Below, piece after piece: positions 1-8,052 of a stretch of 34,141 nucleotides of DNA. The notes below the pieces were generated by a model. It was not told where the DNA came from and searched no databases. It saw only the letters and a program-made list of their open reading frames with translations. The stretch's first letter is position 1. Every line of letters begins with the position of its first letter. Both the position numbers and the translations under genes were made by a program. The stretch covers positions 1 through 34,141 of the forward strand of contig JAPLRU010000009.1 of NCBI GenBank assembly GCA_026399025.1, given 5' to 3'. Source of the stretch: Methylobacter sp. GTDB lineage: Bacteria; Pseudomonadota; Gammaproteobacteria; Methylococcales; Methylomonadaceae.

Positions 1-2
1 TA

Positions 3-197
3 CGTTCCCACGCCTGAGAGGCTGTGAAAGTATTATCAAAATCAGTTTAAAAACCTATTCACCACGAAGTTCACGAAGAAAAAATAATTGATTAAACTCA
101 ACGCATTAAAAACTTCGTGTCCTTCGTGTCTTCGTGGTGAAGGCTTTTGCTTTTGTTCTAAAACGAATACTTTCACAGTCTCCTGAGCGTGGGAACG
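3..197. repeat. MITE-like repeat, left copy, with 32-bp terminal inverted repeats
   Basis: Positions 3-34 and 166-197 are imperfect inverted repeats (both begin CGTTCCCACGC from the outside and end CTGTGAAAGTATT). The interior is made of CACGAAG/CTTCGTG units. Positions 51-187 recur inverted at 7191-7336 and differ mainly by an 8-bp unit. No transposase lies inside, so it would be a non-autonomous element or a REP-like repeat. It ends 12 bp before the cobS start codon, so any cobS promoter must lie in or before it. Confidence 0.7.
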
Positions 198-209
198 ATA
201 AAATCAATC

Positions 210-956
210 ATGCCCCATCCCAAACTATTCCTATTAGCCCTCAGCTTCTACACCCGCCTGCCCTACCCTCAAACCCTGGATTACCGGCAACTGCCTCAAT
301 CAGCCGTTTACTTGCCGTTGATCGGCTGGCTAATTGGCGGTATTAGCGCGATAGTATTTTATCTGGCTGATTTACTCTGGCCGCAAACTACCGCAGTCAT
401 CCTGGCGCTAATCGCCGGTATTTTAATAACAGGCGCCTTGCATGAAGACGGTTTCGCCGATGTCTGCGACGGCTTCGGCGGCGGCATGAACAAACAGCGC
501 ATTTTGGAAATCATGAAAGACTCCCATATCGGCGTTTACGGCTTGCTCGGACTTTTATTAATACTGCTATTGAAGATCAGCGTATTAGCCGCAATGCCCA
601 GCGCCGCCGTGCCTTTACTATTAATAGCCGGACACAGCATCAGCCGTTTATCACCGTTGTGGTTGATGCAACGGTATACTTATGCGCGGGAGCAGCACAG
701 CAAAGCTTCGGGCGCAGTTTATCAACCCACTGCTCAGGAGTTGGTTTTTGCTTTCGTCATAGCTTTGTTGCCATTGACGATGTTGCCTATTTTATGTACA
801 TCGGCAATCATTCCGGTAATGCTTGCAACCGTGCTGCTTGGACATTATTTTTACCGCCATATCGGCGGCTATACCGGCGATTGTCTGGGCGCAAGCCAGC
901 AAGTCGCCGAAACTGTTTTTTATTTAAGCGTGAGTGCCCTATGGATATTTATTTAA
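210..956 (+). CDS. cobS: Adenosylcobinamide-GDP ribazoletransferase (cobalamin synthase)
   Basis: CobS is an inner-membrane enzyme that joins alpha-ribazole (or its phosphate) to adenosylcobinamide-GDP, the nucleotide-loop step of cobalamin synthesis. The 248-aa product has several hydrophobic segments and the family signature GALHEDGFADVCDGFGGG near residue 75, with the acidic residues expected to hold metal, followed by MKDSHIGVYG. I chose ATG 210 because the in-frame GTG at 189 lies inside the repeat element and would add only seven residues unlike CobS. The length is normal for the family (about 250 aa). The gene overlaps the next one by 16 bp, implying translational coupling with the phosphatase of the same pathway. 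It is the first gene of a cob cluster resumed by cobQ at 5.66 kb. Confidence 0.93.
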   Translation: MPHPKLFLLALSFYTRLPYPQTLDYRQLPQSAVYLPLIGWLIGGISAIVFYLADLLWPQTTAVILALIAGILITGALHEDGFADVCDGFGGGMNKQRILEIMKDSHIGVYGLLGLLLILLLKISVLAAMPSAAVPLLLIAGHSISRLSPLWLMQRYTYAREQHSKASGAVYQPTAQELVFAFVIALLPLTMLPILCTSAIIPVMLATVLLGHYFYRHIGGYTGDCLGASQQVAETVFYLSVSALWIFI

Positions 957-1504
957 TTCGCCACACCCAAACCGCTGCCGATTCAGGGCTGTGTTACGGT
1001 CAAAGCAACGTCGCCTTGGCCGATAGTTTTCCTGATGAAATGACCGATCTGCATCAGAAATTGCCCGAATTTGACGACGACTGTAAAGTTTTCAGCAGTC
1101 CCTTAACGCGCTGTCTGCACTTGGCTAAAACCTTTTCCGACGCAGTCATCACCGATGACCGCTTGCTGGAGCTTGATTTCGGCGCTTGGGAAGGTAAACG
1201 TTTTGACGACATTGACGCCGATGCGTTACAGCATTGGAGCAATAACTTTGCAACCGCCACGCCGCCAAGCGGTGAAAACTTTGAAGATTTGTATCAACGA
1301 ACCGGCAATTTCTGGCAAGAGCTGCTAGCCACCGAAGCTAAGCAGGTTTTAGTAATAACCCATGCGGGCGTTATTCGAGCCTTATTGGCGCGGGCTTTAA
1401 ACATGCCCTTAGCCAATTCCTTTCAACTGCGGATCGATCCGGGCTCCGTGCATAAACTGCGGCACGCCGACGATTATCTTTACATCGAATATATCAATCT
1501 TTAA
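941..1504 (+). CDS. cobC: Alpha-ribazole phosphatase-like histidine phosphatase
   Basis: This 187-aa protein belongs to the histidine phosphatase (phosphoglycerate mutase-like) superfamily. The N-terminal LIRHTQT motif carries the phosphate-accepting His8; SSPLTRC, ELDFGAWEG and a second catalytic His141 in VITHAGVIR follow in the expected order. Its position between cobS and cobD makes alpha-ribazole-5'-phosphate phosphatase (CobC in Salmonella naming) the likely role, completing nucleotide-loop assembly in the cytoplasm. ATG 941 lies inside the end of cobS, and the RHT motif begins immediately after it, which fixes the start. Other histidine phosphatases share the fold, so substrate assignment rests on context. 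Confidence 0.88.
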   Translation: MDIYLIRHTQTAADSGLCYGQSNVALADSFPDEMTDLHQKLPEFDDDCKVFSSPLTRCLHLAKTFSDAVITDDRLLELDFGAWEGKRFDDIDADALQHWSNNFATATPPSGENFEDLYQRTGNFWQELLATEAKQVLVITHAGVIRALLARALNMPLANSFQLRIDPGSVHKLRHADDYLYIEYINL

Positions 1505-2518
1505 ATGCAGCACGGCGGCAATATTTACCGGTTTGCCGGGCATCTCGGCTGCCTGCCGGAGCAAGTGCTGGACTTTTCGGCCAACATCAACCCGGAGCAG
1601 GCGGTCGATTTAAGCAGTCTGCAACACGTGCAATTAGGCGCTTATGCCGACCCTGATTACAGCGTGTTAAAACAAGCCATCAGGCAGCGCTACCCTTATC
1701 CATCCGGCATCGATAGTGAAGTCTTTAACGGCGCAAGTTCGGCTATTTTCGCGTTGTTGCGCAGCTTACAACCGAAAGACCTGGTTTTATATACACCTTT
1801 ATATGGCGAATATGCGCATATTGCCGAAGCTCTGGGTTGTACAGTGCATAACATCGACCGGTTTAATCGGTTATTCGCGGATGTGCCTGAACGCAGCACC
1901 GTAATTTTTGTTAACCCGTCTACGCCGGACGGCCGGCTTTACGACCTGCAAAAATTATTGGCACAATGGCAAGCGGCGGATTGCACGATCGTCATCGACG
2001 AATCGTTCCTGGATTTTTGCAAGGCCGATTCGGTTACGGGACACATAGCGCACTACGACAAGCTTTATGTAATTAAATCGTTAAGCAAGTTTTACGGCTG
2101 CGCCGGTATCCGCATCGGCTTTATCTTGGCCGCAACTTCGGCGATAAATGAATTGCAACGCTTTGAACCGGCCTGGAAATTATCCAGCCTGGATATGGCC
2201 TATATGCAACAAGCGTTGGCAAATACCGCGTTCATCGAACGGACTCGTCAACAAACCGCGCATTTACGTGAATTGCTGTATCAAGCCTTGCTTGATTCTG
2301 GATTGTTCGACAAGATTTATCCGGGACAGGCCAATTTTCTGCTGGCGCGCTTGGCGGACGGCAATGACGGTTACCAGTTGCAGGCGTTTGTGGAATCCTC
2401 ACGAATATTAATCCGTGTCTGCGACAATTTTGCAGGCCTGGATAAAAGTTACGTGCGTTTTGCGGTCAAGGATGAACAGGCCATAGCCCGGCTTGCTCAT
2501 AGTTTAAAACATGTATGA
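1505..2518 (+). CDS. cobD: L-threonine-O-3-phosphate decarboxylase (CobD-type aminotransferase fold)
   Basis: This is a PLP-dependent class I/II aminotransferase-fold enzyme that makes (R)-1-amino-2-propanol phosphate, the linker of the cobalamin lower loop. The 337-aa protein opens with HGGNIYRFAGHLG and LDFSANINP, hallmarks of CobD. It has FVNPSTPDG, the cofactor-contacting VIDESFLDF, and a Schiff-base lysine (Lys195) in SLSKFYGCAGIR. The ATG follows the stop of the preceding gene with no gap, so the two are co-translated. In Pseudomonas naming the same function is called CobC. Length and motif order are normal and the gene looks intact. Confidence 0.93.
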   Translation: MQHGGNIYRFAGHLGCLPEQVLDFSANINPEQAVDLSSLQHVQLGAYADPDYSVLKQAIRQRYPYPSGIDSEVFNGASSAIFALLRSLQPKDLVLYTPLYGEYAHIAEALGCTVHNIDRFNRLFADVPERSTVIFVNPSTPDGRLYDLQKLLAQWQAADCTIVIDESFLDFCKADSVTGHIAHYDKLYVIKSLSKFYGCAGIRIGFILAATSAINELQRFEPAWKLSSLDMAYMQQALANTAFIERTRQQTAHLRELLYQALLDSGLFDKIYPGQANFLLARLADGNDGYQLQAFVESSRILIRVCDNFAGLDKSYVRFAVKDEQAIARLAHSLKHV

Positions 2519-2626
2519 ACTCTTCGTTCTATTGTTCTAATTAGATGCATCGGAGCAGCTAATATTGGATTTACGTTATCTCTAACCCGATCTATGTGGC
2601 TGACAGCATCTATATTATAAGGGGCT

Positions 2627-3205
2627 ATGCAAATGCCAACCTGTTGGATCATCGCCGGACCAAACGGAGCAGGTAAAACCACGTTTGCGCTGGAATTTCT
2701 GCCGACAGTAGCGGGATGCCGTCGTTTCATCAACGCCGACTTGATCGCTGCCGGTTTGTCGCCTCTGGCACCGGAGCAACACTTGTTGGCCGCCAGCCGC
2801 TTGTTTCTGCGTGAGCTTGAAGACTGTATTGCCGCACATCAGGACTTTGCTTTTGAAACCACGCTCGCGGGACGCAGTTACCTCAAGCTGGTAGATCGTT
2901 TACAAGCAACAGGTTGGCGGGTGGAGTTGATCTATCTGGCCTTGCCCAGTGCCGAGATGTCGCGCCTGCGGGTGGCGGAACGTGTTAGCCACGGCGGGCA
3001 TAATATCCTTGAGTCGGATTTAATTCGGCGTTTCCCGCGTAGCCTGCACAATTTGTTAAATGTATTCGGGCCTAAAGTCGATCAGGTAAGATGTTTTATG
3101 AATAGCGGCGAAAGGCCCGAATTGGTATTTCAACAAGCCGGCTCGGTTCGCACCGTCTTACACCTTGATTTCTTTCGTCTATTACAGCAGGAGGCTCAAT
3201 CATGA
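2627..3205 (+). CDS. Zeta-toxin-like P-loop kinase family protein
   Basis: This 192-aa P-loop ATPase/kinase has a Walker A GPNGAGKT at residues 11-18, a NAD motif near residues 36-38, the ETT motif (77-79) of zeta-toxin-like kinases, and a basic SHGGHNI/RRF segment that resembles the nucleotide-binding lid. Zeta toxins phosphorylate UDP-N-acetylglucosamine; many chromosomal relatives have no proven substrate. The AAGGGG just before ATG 2627 is a plausible ribosome site; ATG 2633 is an alternative. The stop overlaps the next small gene by 4 bp, which suggests a two-gene module. It breaks the run of cob genes, and its other neighbours are also toxin-antitoxin genes. Confidence 0.8.
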   Translation: MQMPTCWIIAGPNGAGKTTFALEFLPTVAGCRRFINADLIAAGLSPLAPEQHLLAASRLFLRELEDCIAAHQDFAFETTLAGRSYLKLVDRLQATGWRVELIYLALPSAEMSRLRVAERVSHGGHNILESDLIRRFPRSLHNLLNVFGPKVDQVRCFMNSGERPELVFQQAGSVRTVLHLDFFRLLQQEAQS

Positions 3206-3399
3206 GCGAACAGACAAACCCACCCTTAAGCCCGGACACACAGGCTATGCTTGACTGCCTGCGTCAGACCGTCAGCAAAACTCTGGAACGCAAACGCCGC
3301 CTTGGACAATATTCAGTGCAGTGGACAGGCAAAGCTCCATTCGCAGTAGGTGATGATGCCCCGGAATCTTTACAATTGCCGCAACAATCCGATCATTAG
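3202..3399 (+). CDS. Small partner protein of the zeta-like kinase, possible antitoxin
   Basis: A 65-aa hydrophilic protein whose ATG overlaps the stop of the kinase gene (ATGA). It has a short helical segment rich in Lys/Arg ([11 protein letters not shown]) and no recognised domain. Kinase-first order with coupled translation is often seen for zeta-like chromosomal pairs, so an antitoxin or accessory role is inferred from context only. AGGAGG is present 8-13 bases upstream of the start (CAGGAGGCTCAATCATG), supporting translation. Confidence 0.65.
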   Translation: MSEQTNPPLSPDTQAMLDCLRQTVSKTLERKRRLGQYSVQWTGKAPFAVGDDAPESLQLPQQSDH

Positions 3400-3442
3400 A
3401 AATACTACAAAGGGCAATCACTTAAAAAACGGAGAATTCACC

Positions 3443-3700
3443 ATGCAAATCACCGCTCAATTAGATGACAGCTATCAGGCAAGAATAGCTGCCATTCAAC
3501 AATCAACCCACACGACACTAGACGAAACTATCAAGCAAGCTATTGATTTGTTATATGAAAAAACAGCAGTATCGCCGAAGGAAAAAAATAAACAATTAAT
3601 CGAAATGTTGGCAGGCACAGCGGAAGGCCCCGAAGATTTATCGGAAAACCACAAACAGTATCTTTATCAAGGCTGGAAAGAAAAACATGATATTGGCTGA
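3443..3700 (+). CDS. VapB-type antitoxin (ribbon-helix-helix-like)
   Basis: An 85-aa protein beginning MQITAQLDDSYQARIAAIQ, with a beta strand then helices as in ribbon-helix-helix DNA-binding antitoxins, and a C-terminal tail that would wrap the toxin. The start at ATG 3443 is set by GGAG 12 bases upstream; a longer reading frame from 3350 has no ribosome site and overlaps the previous gene. It overlaps the start of a broken PIN toxin gene by 14 bp. With the toxin inactivated, this antitoxin may be an orphan that still represses its promoter or neutralises a related toxin. Confidence 0.75.
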   Translation: MQITAQLDDSYQARIAAIQQSTHTTLDETIKQAIDLLYEKTAVSPKEKNKQLIEMLAGTAEGPEDLSENHKQYLYQGWKEKHDIG

Positions 3701-4115
3701 TACCGGATTTTGGCCGGCGTTTTTTAATTCCAGAGATAAATTCCATCAGTAAAGCGTTGCTGTGATGTCGCAATTAGATGAAAGCCTAATCACGACTTGG
3801 CCGGTTATTACGGAAACTTGTTATTTATTGGGTAAACACTTAGATGTTCGAAGTCAACTGCGCTTTGTAAAGGCTTTGGAAGAAGATTACATTGCTATTT
3901 TTGATTTGCAATTTAAGCATTTGCCACGCATTCAACAACTCATGCAAAAGTACGCTGATTTACCGATGGACTTAGCTGATGCCTCATTAGTGCTATTAGC
4001 AGAGGAACTGGGACATGGGCGGATTTTATCCACTGACCGACGTGATTTTGGGACTTATCGGTGGAAAAATCATCATCCTTTTGAAAACTTGTTACTAGCG
4101 GACGGTAATGGCTGA
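3687..4115 (+). pseudogene. VapC-like PIN toxin interrupted by an in-frame stop
   Basis: From ATG 3687 the frame reads MILADTGFWPAFFNSRDKFHQ and then a TAA at 3750-3752. The same frame continues without any shift as DESLITTWPVITETCYLLG to 4115, ending with the expected PIN features (DLADASLVLLAE, STDRRDFGTY). The whole is 143 codons, the normal VapC size. The interruption is a single nonsense codon after residue 21. A protein restarted at GTG 3762 or ATG 3765 would lack the N-terminal catalytic Asp5, so it should have no nuclease activity. Stop-codon readthrough or a sequencing error are the alternatives. Confidence 0.82.
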
Positions 4116-4165
4116 GCCTTGCCACCGCTGACTTTAACTCTGTTTGTTAGATAGAATTACATCAA

Positions 4166-4237
4166 GAATCGTTAATGGTGGACTGGAAGCTGGCGACAGC
4201 AGGCCAAGAGCTTCATCGCATTGAACCTTTAAGATGA
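4166..4237 (+). pseudogene. C-terminal remnant of a DUF4160-family gene
   Basis: In this frame the sequence reads about 23 residues ending DWKLATAGQELHRIEPLR before TGA, matching the usual C-terminus of DUF4160 proteins. No start or N-terminal part is found upstream, where the broken vapC lies. A DUF2442 remnant begins 12 bp later, which is the usual gene order of this toxin-antitoxin-like pair and supports the reading. Confidence 0.55.
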
Positions 4238-4248
4238 TGGAGCGTGCT

Positions 4249-4377
4249 ATGAAATTAATCAATGTAGAACCCAAAGAGAATTACATCCTGCGCGTTTATT
4301 TAGGCAACCAGTCTATAGTGGATTTTGATGTAAAAGCTGAGTTAGAGCGTATTTCATGCTATAGAGACCGGAATTAA
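4249..4377 (+). pseudogene. N-terminal remnant of a DUF2442-family gene
   Basis: ATG 4249 begins MKLINVEPKENYILRVYLG, followed by SIVDFDVKAELERIS and a stop after 42 codons. This resembles the first half of DUF2442 proteins (usually 80-100 aa), which are commonly coupled to DUF4160. The reading stops where the palindromic repeat region begins (about 4404), so truncation by arrival of that repeat is likely. Confidence 0.55.
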
Positions 4378-4403
4378 TATAGCGACGCAAAGCCTGGATG
4401 GTG

Positions 4404-4882
4404 GACTCGCTATCGTTCCCACGCTCCAGCGTGGGAATGCAGTGAGGGACGCTCCTGCGTCCCGTACCGCTAGAGCGGTACTTCGGCATTCCCACGCCGG
4501 AGCACTCATCGTTATACACAAGTGTCAAAATGCCTTTTTTGCAACCTGGAGAGTTGCCAGCTATTAGCCGGGGGTTGAGCGTAGCGCCCCCCCGGTCAAT
4601 ACGAAAAAAAACCACGACCCTGGAAGGGTCGCAGTCATCGTTTTGTGCGGCTGAGAGTTTTATTCGCACAGTCCGGTATTTTAATAATTATAAATAAATT
4701 CAAACTATTAAAGATAAAAAGCTGTGACTGCGACCCCTCCAGGGTCGAAAAATCATTGTTTCCGCTATTATCCGGGGGTGTCGCTACGCTCAACCCCCGG
4801 CTAACAGCTTGAACCCCGCTGGGGTTCCATAAGCTCACACAATGACTTGTGTATAACGACGAGCGCCGGAGCATGAGAACGA
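4404..4882. repeat. Mosaic of nested palindromes with outer inverted repeats (non-coding)
   Basis: The left part has three consecutive hairpins (CGTTCCCACGC/GCGTGGGAA; GGGACGC/GCGTCCC; GTACCGCT/AGCGGTAC). From 4505 to 4860 the sequence is a nested inverted repeat: CGTTATACACAAG (4509) pairs with CTTGTGTATAACG (4845-4857), AGCCGGGGGTTGAGCGTAGC (about 4565) pairs with its complement at about 4780-4803, and GACCCTGGAAGGGTCGCAGTC (about 4615) pairs with its near-complement at about 4726-4747. Each arm also contains its own small palindromes. No gene is present. It separates toxin-antitoxin remnants from an intact VapBC pair. Confidence 0.7.
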
Positions 4883-4929
4883 TGTCGCGTTATTCACTTC
4901 GGACTCTAATTCTTAAAGAGAACTCAATC

Positions 4930-5223
4930 ATGCAAATTACAATTAACGTACCCGATAATCTGCCCTTATCGATTGTCCGGCAATATATTAATAATGTTGA
5001 ACAGCAAATGATGTTAATGGCTAAATTGTCGGGCAATAATGAAGCATCAGGTGATAACTCAGCAACAGGCAGGTTAAAAGCGAAAACGGTGAGCTTTGAG
5101 CAGGCGGTTAAGATTGCTACGGAATGTGCAAATTTACCTGTTCTTGATGCACGTTCGCCTGATGAAATATTGGGTTACGATAATAGCCCATTCGGTTTGT
5201 TTGGTGACGAAAATGGTCATTGA
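4930..5223 (+). CDS. VapB-type antitoxin
   Basis: A 97-aa protein beginning MQITINVPDNLPLSIVRQYI and ending with LDARSPDEILGYDNSPFGLF. The RSPDEILGYD tail is common in antitoxins paired with VapC toxins and is likely the toxin-neutralising segment. ATG 4930 was chosen because AAAGAGAAC lies just before it and the upstream in-frame extension runs into the palindromic repeat. It overlaps the vapC start by 11 bp, the usual coupling. It would repress its own promoter, which must lie in or next to the repeat element that ends at about 4882. Confidence 0.82.
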   Translation: MQITINVPDNLPLSIVRQYINNVEQQMMLMAKLSGNNEASGDNSATGRLKAKTVSFEQAVKIATECANLPVLDARSPDEILGYDNSPFGLFGDENGH

Positions 5224-5617
5224 TTCATCTGCGTTGATTGCCGTTTTAGAAAAAGAAGCCGAAGTTGAGCTGTTTTTACGTCTGATGTACGAGGCAGATA
5301 CTCTTAATATCAGCGCCGTGACTTATACCGAGGTGTCATTGGTTTTATATAGCCGCTTTGGGAATTTAGGATTAATCAAATTGGATGAATTGCTCGCCGG
5401 TTTAGCGGTTCAGTTTGTTGCCTTTGATAAAAGCCAAGCCCAATTAGCTTGTATTGCTTGGCAAAAATACGGCAAAGGTCGTCATCCAGCCAAACTAAAT
5501 TTCAGTGATTGTTGCAGTTACGCTTTGGCAAAACATTTGAATCTGCCTTTGTTGTTCAAAGGTAATGACTTCACACAAACAGATATTCTTCGCGTTCCCG
5601 GTCATATTGGATGGTGA
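5213..5617 (+). CDS. vapC: VapC-type PIN-domain ribonuclease toxin
   Basis: A 134-aa PIN-domain protein with a full set of acidic metal-binding residues: Asp4 in MVIDSSA, Glu40 in TEVSL, Asp99 in LNFSDCCSYALAK and Asp119 in FKGNDFTQTDI. VapC toxins are Mg-dependent endoribonucleases, often cutting tRNA or rRNA, and are held inactive by VapB. The KYGKGRHPAKLNF segment is typical of this VapC subgroup. Unlike the VapC at 3.7 kb this copy is intact. ATG 5213 lies within the antitoxin gene. The cobQ gene starts 42 bp downstream on the same strand. Confidence 0.88.
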   Translation: MVIDSSALIAVLEKEAEVELFLRLMYEADTLNISAVTYTEVSLVLYSRFGNLGLIKLDELLAGLAVQFVAFDKSQAQLACIAWQKYGKGRHPAKLNFSDCCSYALAKHLNLPLLFKGNDFTQTDILRVPGHIGW

Positions 5618-5659
5618 AATTATTTCTGGCGATTTCCCACACAAACAAATAAATCAACA

Positions 5660-7060
5660 ATGAAACCATTAGCCGTCTTCGGCACCGGCTCAGATGCCGG
5701 AAAAACAACGCTGGTCATGGCCTTGTGCCGGATTTTCGCCGACCGGGGCTTAAAAGTCGCGCCCTTTAAAGCGCAAAACGTCTCCAATAATTCGGCGGTC
5801 ACTCAAGAAGGCCGGGAGATTTCCAGAGCGCAATGCCTGCAAGCCGAAGCCGCGCGGGTGGAACCGAGTTACCTGTTTAATCCGGTGCTGCTTAAATCGC
5901 ACGGTAACGGTTCGGTGCAGGTGATTGTCAACGGACTGGTCTATCAAAATCAGTCGATTGCAGACTATTACGCTGAAATCGATAATTTGAAACGGCAAGT
6001 CAGTCAGTCCTTTTCACGGCTGATGCAGGATTATGACCTGGTGGTTGCCGAAGGCGCGGGCTCGCCGGTCGAGTTGAATTTGCTGAACAAGGATTTGTCC
6101 AATACCTTTGTCGCCAATGCGTTCAATACCCAAAATATCCTGGTCGCGGACATTGAGCGCGGCGGCGTGTTTGCATCGATTTACGGTACGCTGGAACTGA
6201 TGGACCCGGTCATGCGTCGCAACCTGATCGGCGTGATAGTCAATAAATTCCGCGGCGACCGGCGTTTTTTCGACGACGGCGAAAAGATCATCAGCGAGCG
6301 CTTCGGCATTCCCGTTTTAGGGGTATTGCCGTTTAAGCCGTTGAATATCGACATGGAAGATTCGCAGTCGTTGCGCAATTATCAGCAGCGCCTGAGCGAT
6401 GTCAAAATCCATGTTGCGGTGATTGCCTATCCGGGCCTGAGCAATTATAACGATCTCGATGTGCTGATGGGCGACAGCGAACTTTATGTCGAACTGATCC
6501 ATGCTTACCGGCCGTTGGCTGGTTTCGATATGGTGCTGTTGCCGGGCAGTAAGACCGTGATCCGCGATTTGCATTGGCTGAAAAACCAGGGCTTGTTTAA
6601 GGAGATTCTGCAATTTAATAAGCCGGTATTCGGTATCTGCGGTGGCTATCAAATGCTCTGCCGAAGCTTGCACGATCCCGATGCGCTTGAGCATGAAACC
6701 GCCACGGTGGAAACAGGCTTTGGTTTTATCGACGATACGGTGGTTTACCAAAGCCCTAAAATACTCGCGCGCGGACATTATCAACTGTTTTCCTATTCCG
6801 GCATTAGCGGCTATGAAATCCACTGCGGGCGCATGGACAAGTATCCGCTGTATTATCAGAGCGGCTTGTTCTCAGGAACCCACGTGCATGGCGTCTTTGA
6901 CGCCGATGCGTTTCGTACCGGTTATTTTCAAGCGATTAATCCGCGCTATCAGGGTTATGTCTATTCGACTTATCGGGAAGCCGAAATACAAGGTTTTGCC
7001 GATATGGTCGCCGAAAATCTGGACATCGCCGCCATTATGCAAGCGTTACAGGCGGACTGA
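5660..7060 (+). CDS. cobQ: Cobyric acid synthase, glutamine-hydrolysing
   Basis: CobQ amidates four carboxyl groups (b, d, e, g) of adenosylcobyrinic acid a,c-diamide using glutamine and ATP. The 466-aa protein has an N-terminal P-loop synthetase domain (VFGTGSDAGKTTL, residues 6-18; PFKAQNVSNNS; VAEGAGSPVELNL; ADIERGGVFAS) and a C-terminal class I glutamine amidotransferase domain with nucleophile Cys327 in GICGGYQML and His410 in GTHVHGVFD. Length and motif order are normal. It is separated from cobS-cobC-cobD by the toxin-antitoxin cluster but keeps their orientation, so it may once have been in the same operon. Confidence 0.96.
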   Translation: MKPLAVFGTGSDAGKTTLVMALCRIFADRGLKVAPFKAQNVSNNSAVTQEGREISRAQCLQAEAARVEPSYLFNPVLLKSHGNGSVQVIVNGLVYQNQSIADYYAEIDNLKRQVSQSFSRLMQDYDLVVAEGAGSPVELNLLNKDLSNTFVANAFNTQNILVADIERGGVFASIYGTLELMDPVMRRNLIGVIVNKFRGDRRFFDDGEKIISERFGIPVLGVLPFKPLNIDMEDSQSLRNYQQRLSDVKIHVAVIAYPGLSNYNDLDVLMGDSELYVELIHAYRPLAGFDMVLLPGSKTVIRDLHWLKNQGLFKEILQFNKPVFGICGGYQMLCRSLHDPDALEHETATVETGFGFIDDTVVYQSPKILARGHYQLFSYSGISGYEIHCGRMDKYPLYYQSGLFSGTHVHGVFDADAFRTGYFQAINPRYQGYVYSTYREAEIQGFADMVAENLDIAAIMQALQAD

Positions 7061-7190
7061 TATTGCTTTTATAATGTGCTGGGAGCCAAGCCCTTTCCAG
7101 AGGACGCGGGCGCGGGATCAATTGTCGTCGTTCCCACCACGGGGCATCACTGCTATTAAGTTAAGGATTTTAGTAAGCGCTAATTCCCAA

Positions 7191-7336
7191 GCAGGAGAGA
7201 CTGTGAAAGTATTCGTTTTAGAACAAAAGCAAAAGCCTTCACCACGAAGACACGAAGGACACGAAGTTTTTAATGCGTTGAGTTTAATCAATTATTTTTT
7301 CTTCGTGAACTTCGTGTCTTCGTGGTGAATAGGTTT
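7191..7336. repeat. Inverted copy of the MITE-like repeat at the left of the window
   Basis: This segment is the reverse complement of 51-187 at near identity, with one extra ACACGAAG unit. It lacks the second terminal arm seen in the left copy. The rest of 7061-7515 holds no convincing gene. The two copies sit on either side of the whole cob/toxin-antitoxin block. Confidence 0.75.
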
Positions 7337-7515
7337 AATGGCAATGACCACGGAGCATACCCACTTCGGTTAGTATAATAGCCTCAAGTTTATGCCTTAA
7401 AATACATGGCAACAGTGTCGGTCTATTGGTCCAAGTTCAGCCTGACGAATTGGACAGGCACCGCTCGCTCGTTTATCGCAACACCCTCTATTTATATGCT
7501 TACAAGAGAGACTCA

Positions 7516-8022
7516 ATGAAAAATAATCAGCCGAGCGCTGTCCAGGATTATCTGGATATTGACATCGGCAACCAGCAATTGACGATTTATACGGATGGAA
7601 AACAGGATAGGCATTATCCGGTGTCCACCGCCAAAAAAGGCGCCGGCGAATTGATGGGGAGCGAATGCACCCCCACCGGTTGGCACAAAATCCGGGCCAA
7701 AATCGGTGCCGGTCAACCGTTAAATTCGGTTTTTATCGGCAGGCGCGCCACCGGCGAAATTTACGGTCTTGATTTGGCCCAACAACACCCGCAACGCGAC
7801 TGGATTTTAACGCGCATCCTGTGGCTGGGCGGCCTGGAACCGGGTAAAAACCGCTACGGCCAAGTCGATAGCAGTTGGCGCTATATTTATATTCACGGCT
7901 GTCCCGATCAATTAATGGATGGCAGCCCCCAGTCGCACGGTTGCATTCGCATGAACAATGCCGATGTGCTGGATTTATTTAATCGGATCGAAGTCGGAAC
8001 AAAGGTTTATATTCATGAATAA
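7516..8022 (+). CDS. YkuD-family L,D-transpeptidase without a visible signal peptide
   Basis: A 168-aa protein consisting almost entirely of a YkuD domain: IGNQQLTIYTDG at the start, TPTGWHKI, then the catalytic block with His127 in IHGCPD and nucleophile Cys143 in SHGCIRMNN. Such enzymes make or use 3-3 or protein crosslinks in peptidoglycan in the periplasm. No signal peptide or membrane anchor is visible after ATG 7516, whose upstream AAGAGAG is a reasonable ribosome site; the in-frame extension back to 7426 does not supply a signal peptide either. Some YkuD proteins of this short type are annotated the same way, so export route is uncertain. truA follows 30 bp later and may be co-transcribed. 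Confidence 0.87.
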   Translation: MKNNQPSAVQDYLDIDIGNQQLTIYTDGKQDRHYPVSTAKKGAGELMGSECTPTGWHKIRAKIGAGQPLNSVFIGRRATGEIYGLDLAQQHPQRDWILTRILWLGGLEPGKNRYGQVDSSWRYIYIHGCPDQLMDGSPQSHGCIRMNNADVLDLFNRIEVGTKVYIHE

Positions 8023-8052
8023 GATTTTTTTGGTCGGCTCACAGGAGCGAGC

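Noticed and set aside
4313-4874. Minus-strand open frames in the palindromic repeat
   Set aside because: The proteins are translations of hairpin repeats and have no recognisable domain.
6317-6823. 168-codon minus-strand frame inside cobQ
   Set aside because: It is antisense to a conserved catalytic part of cobQ and resembles no family.
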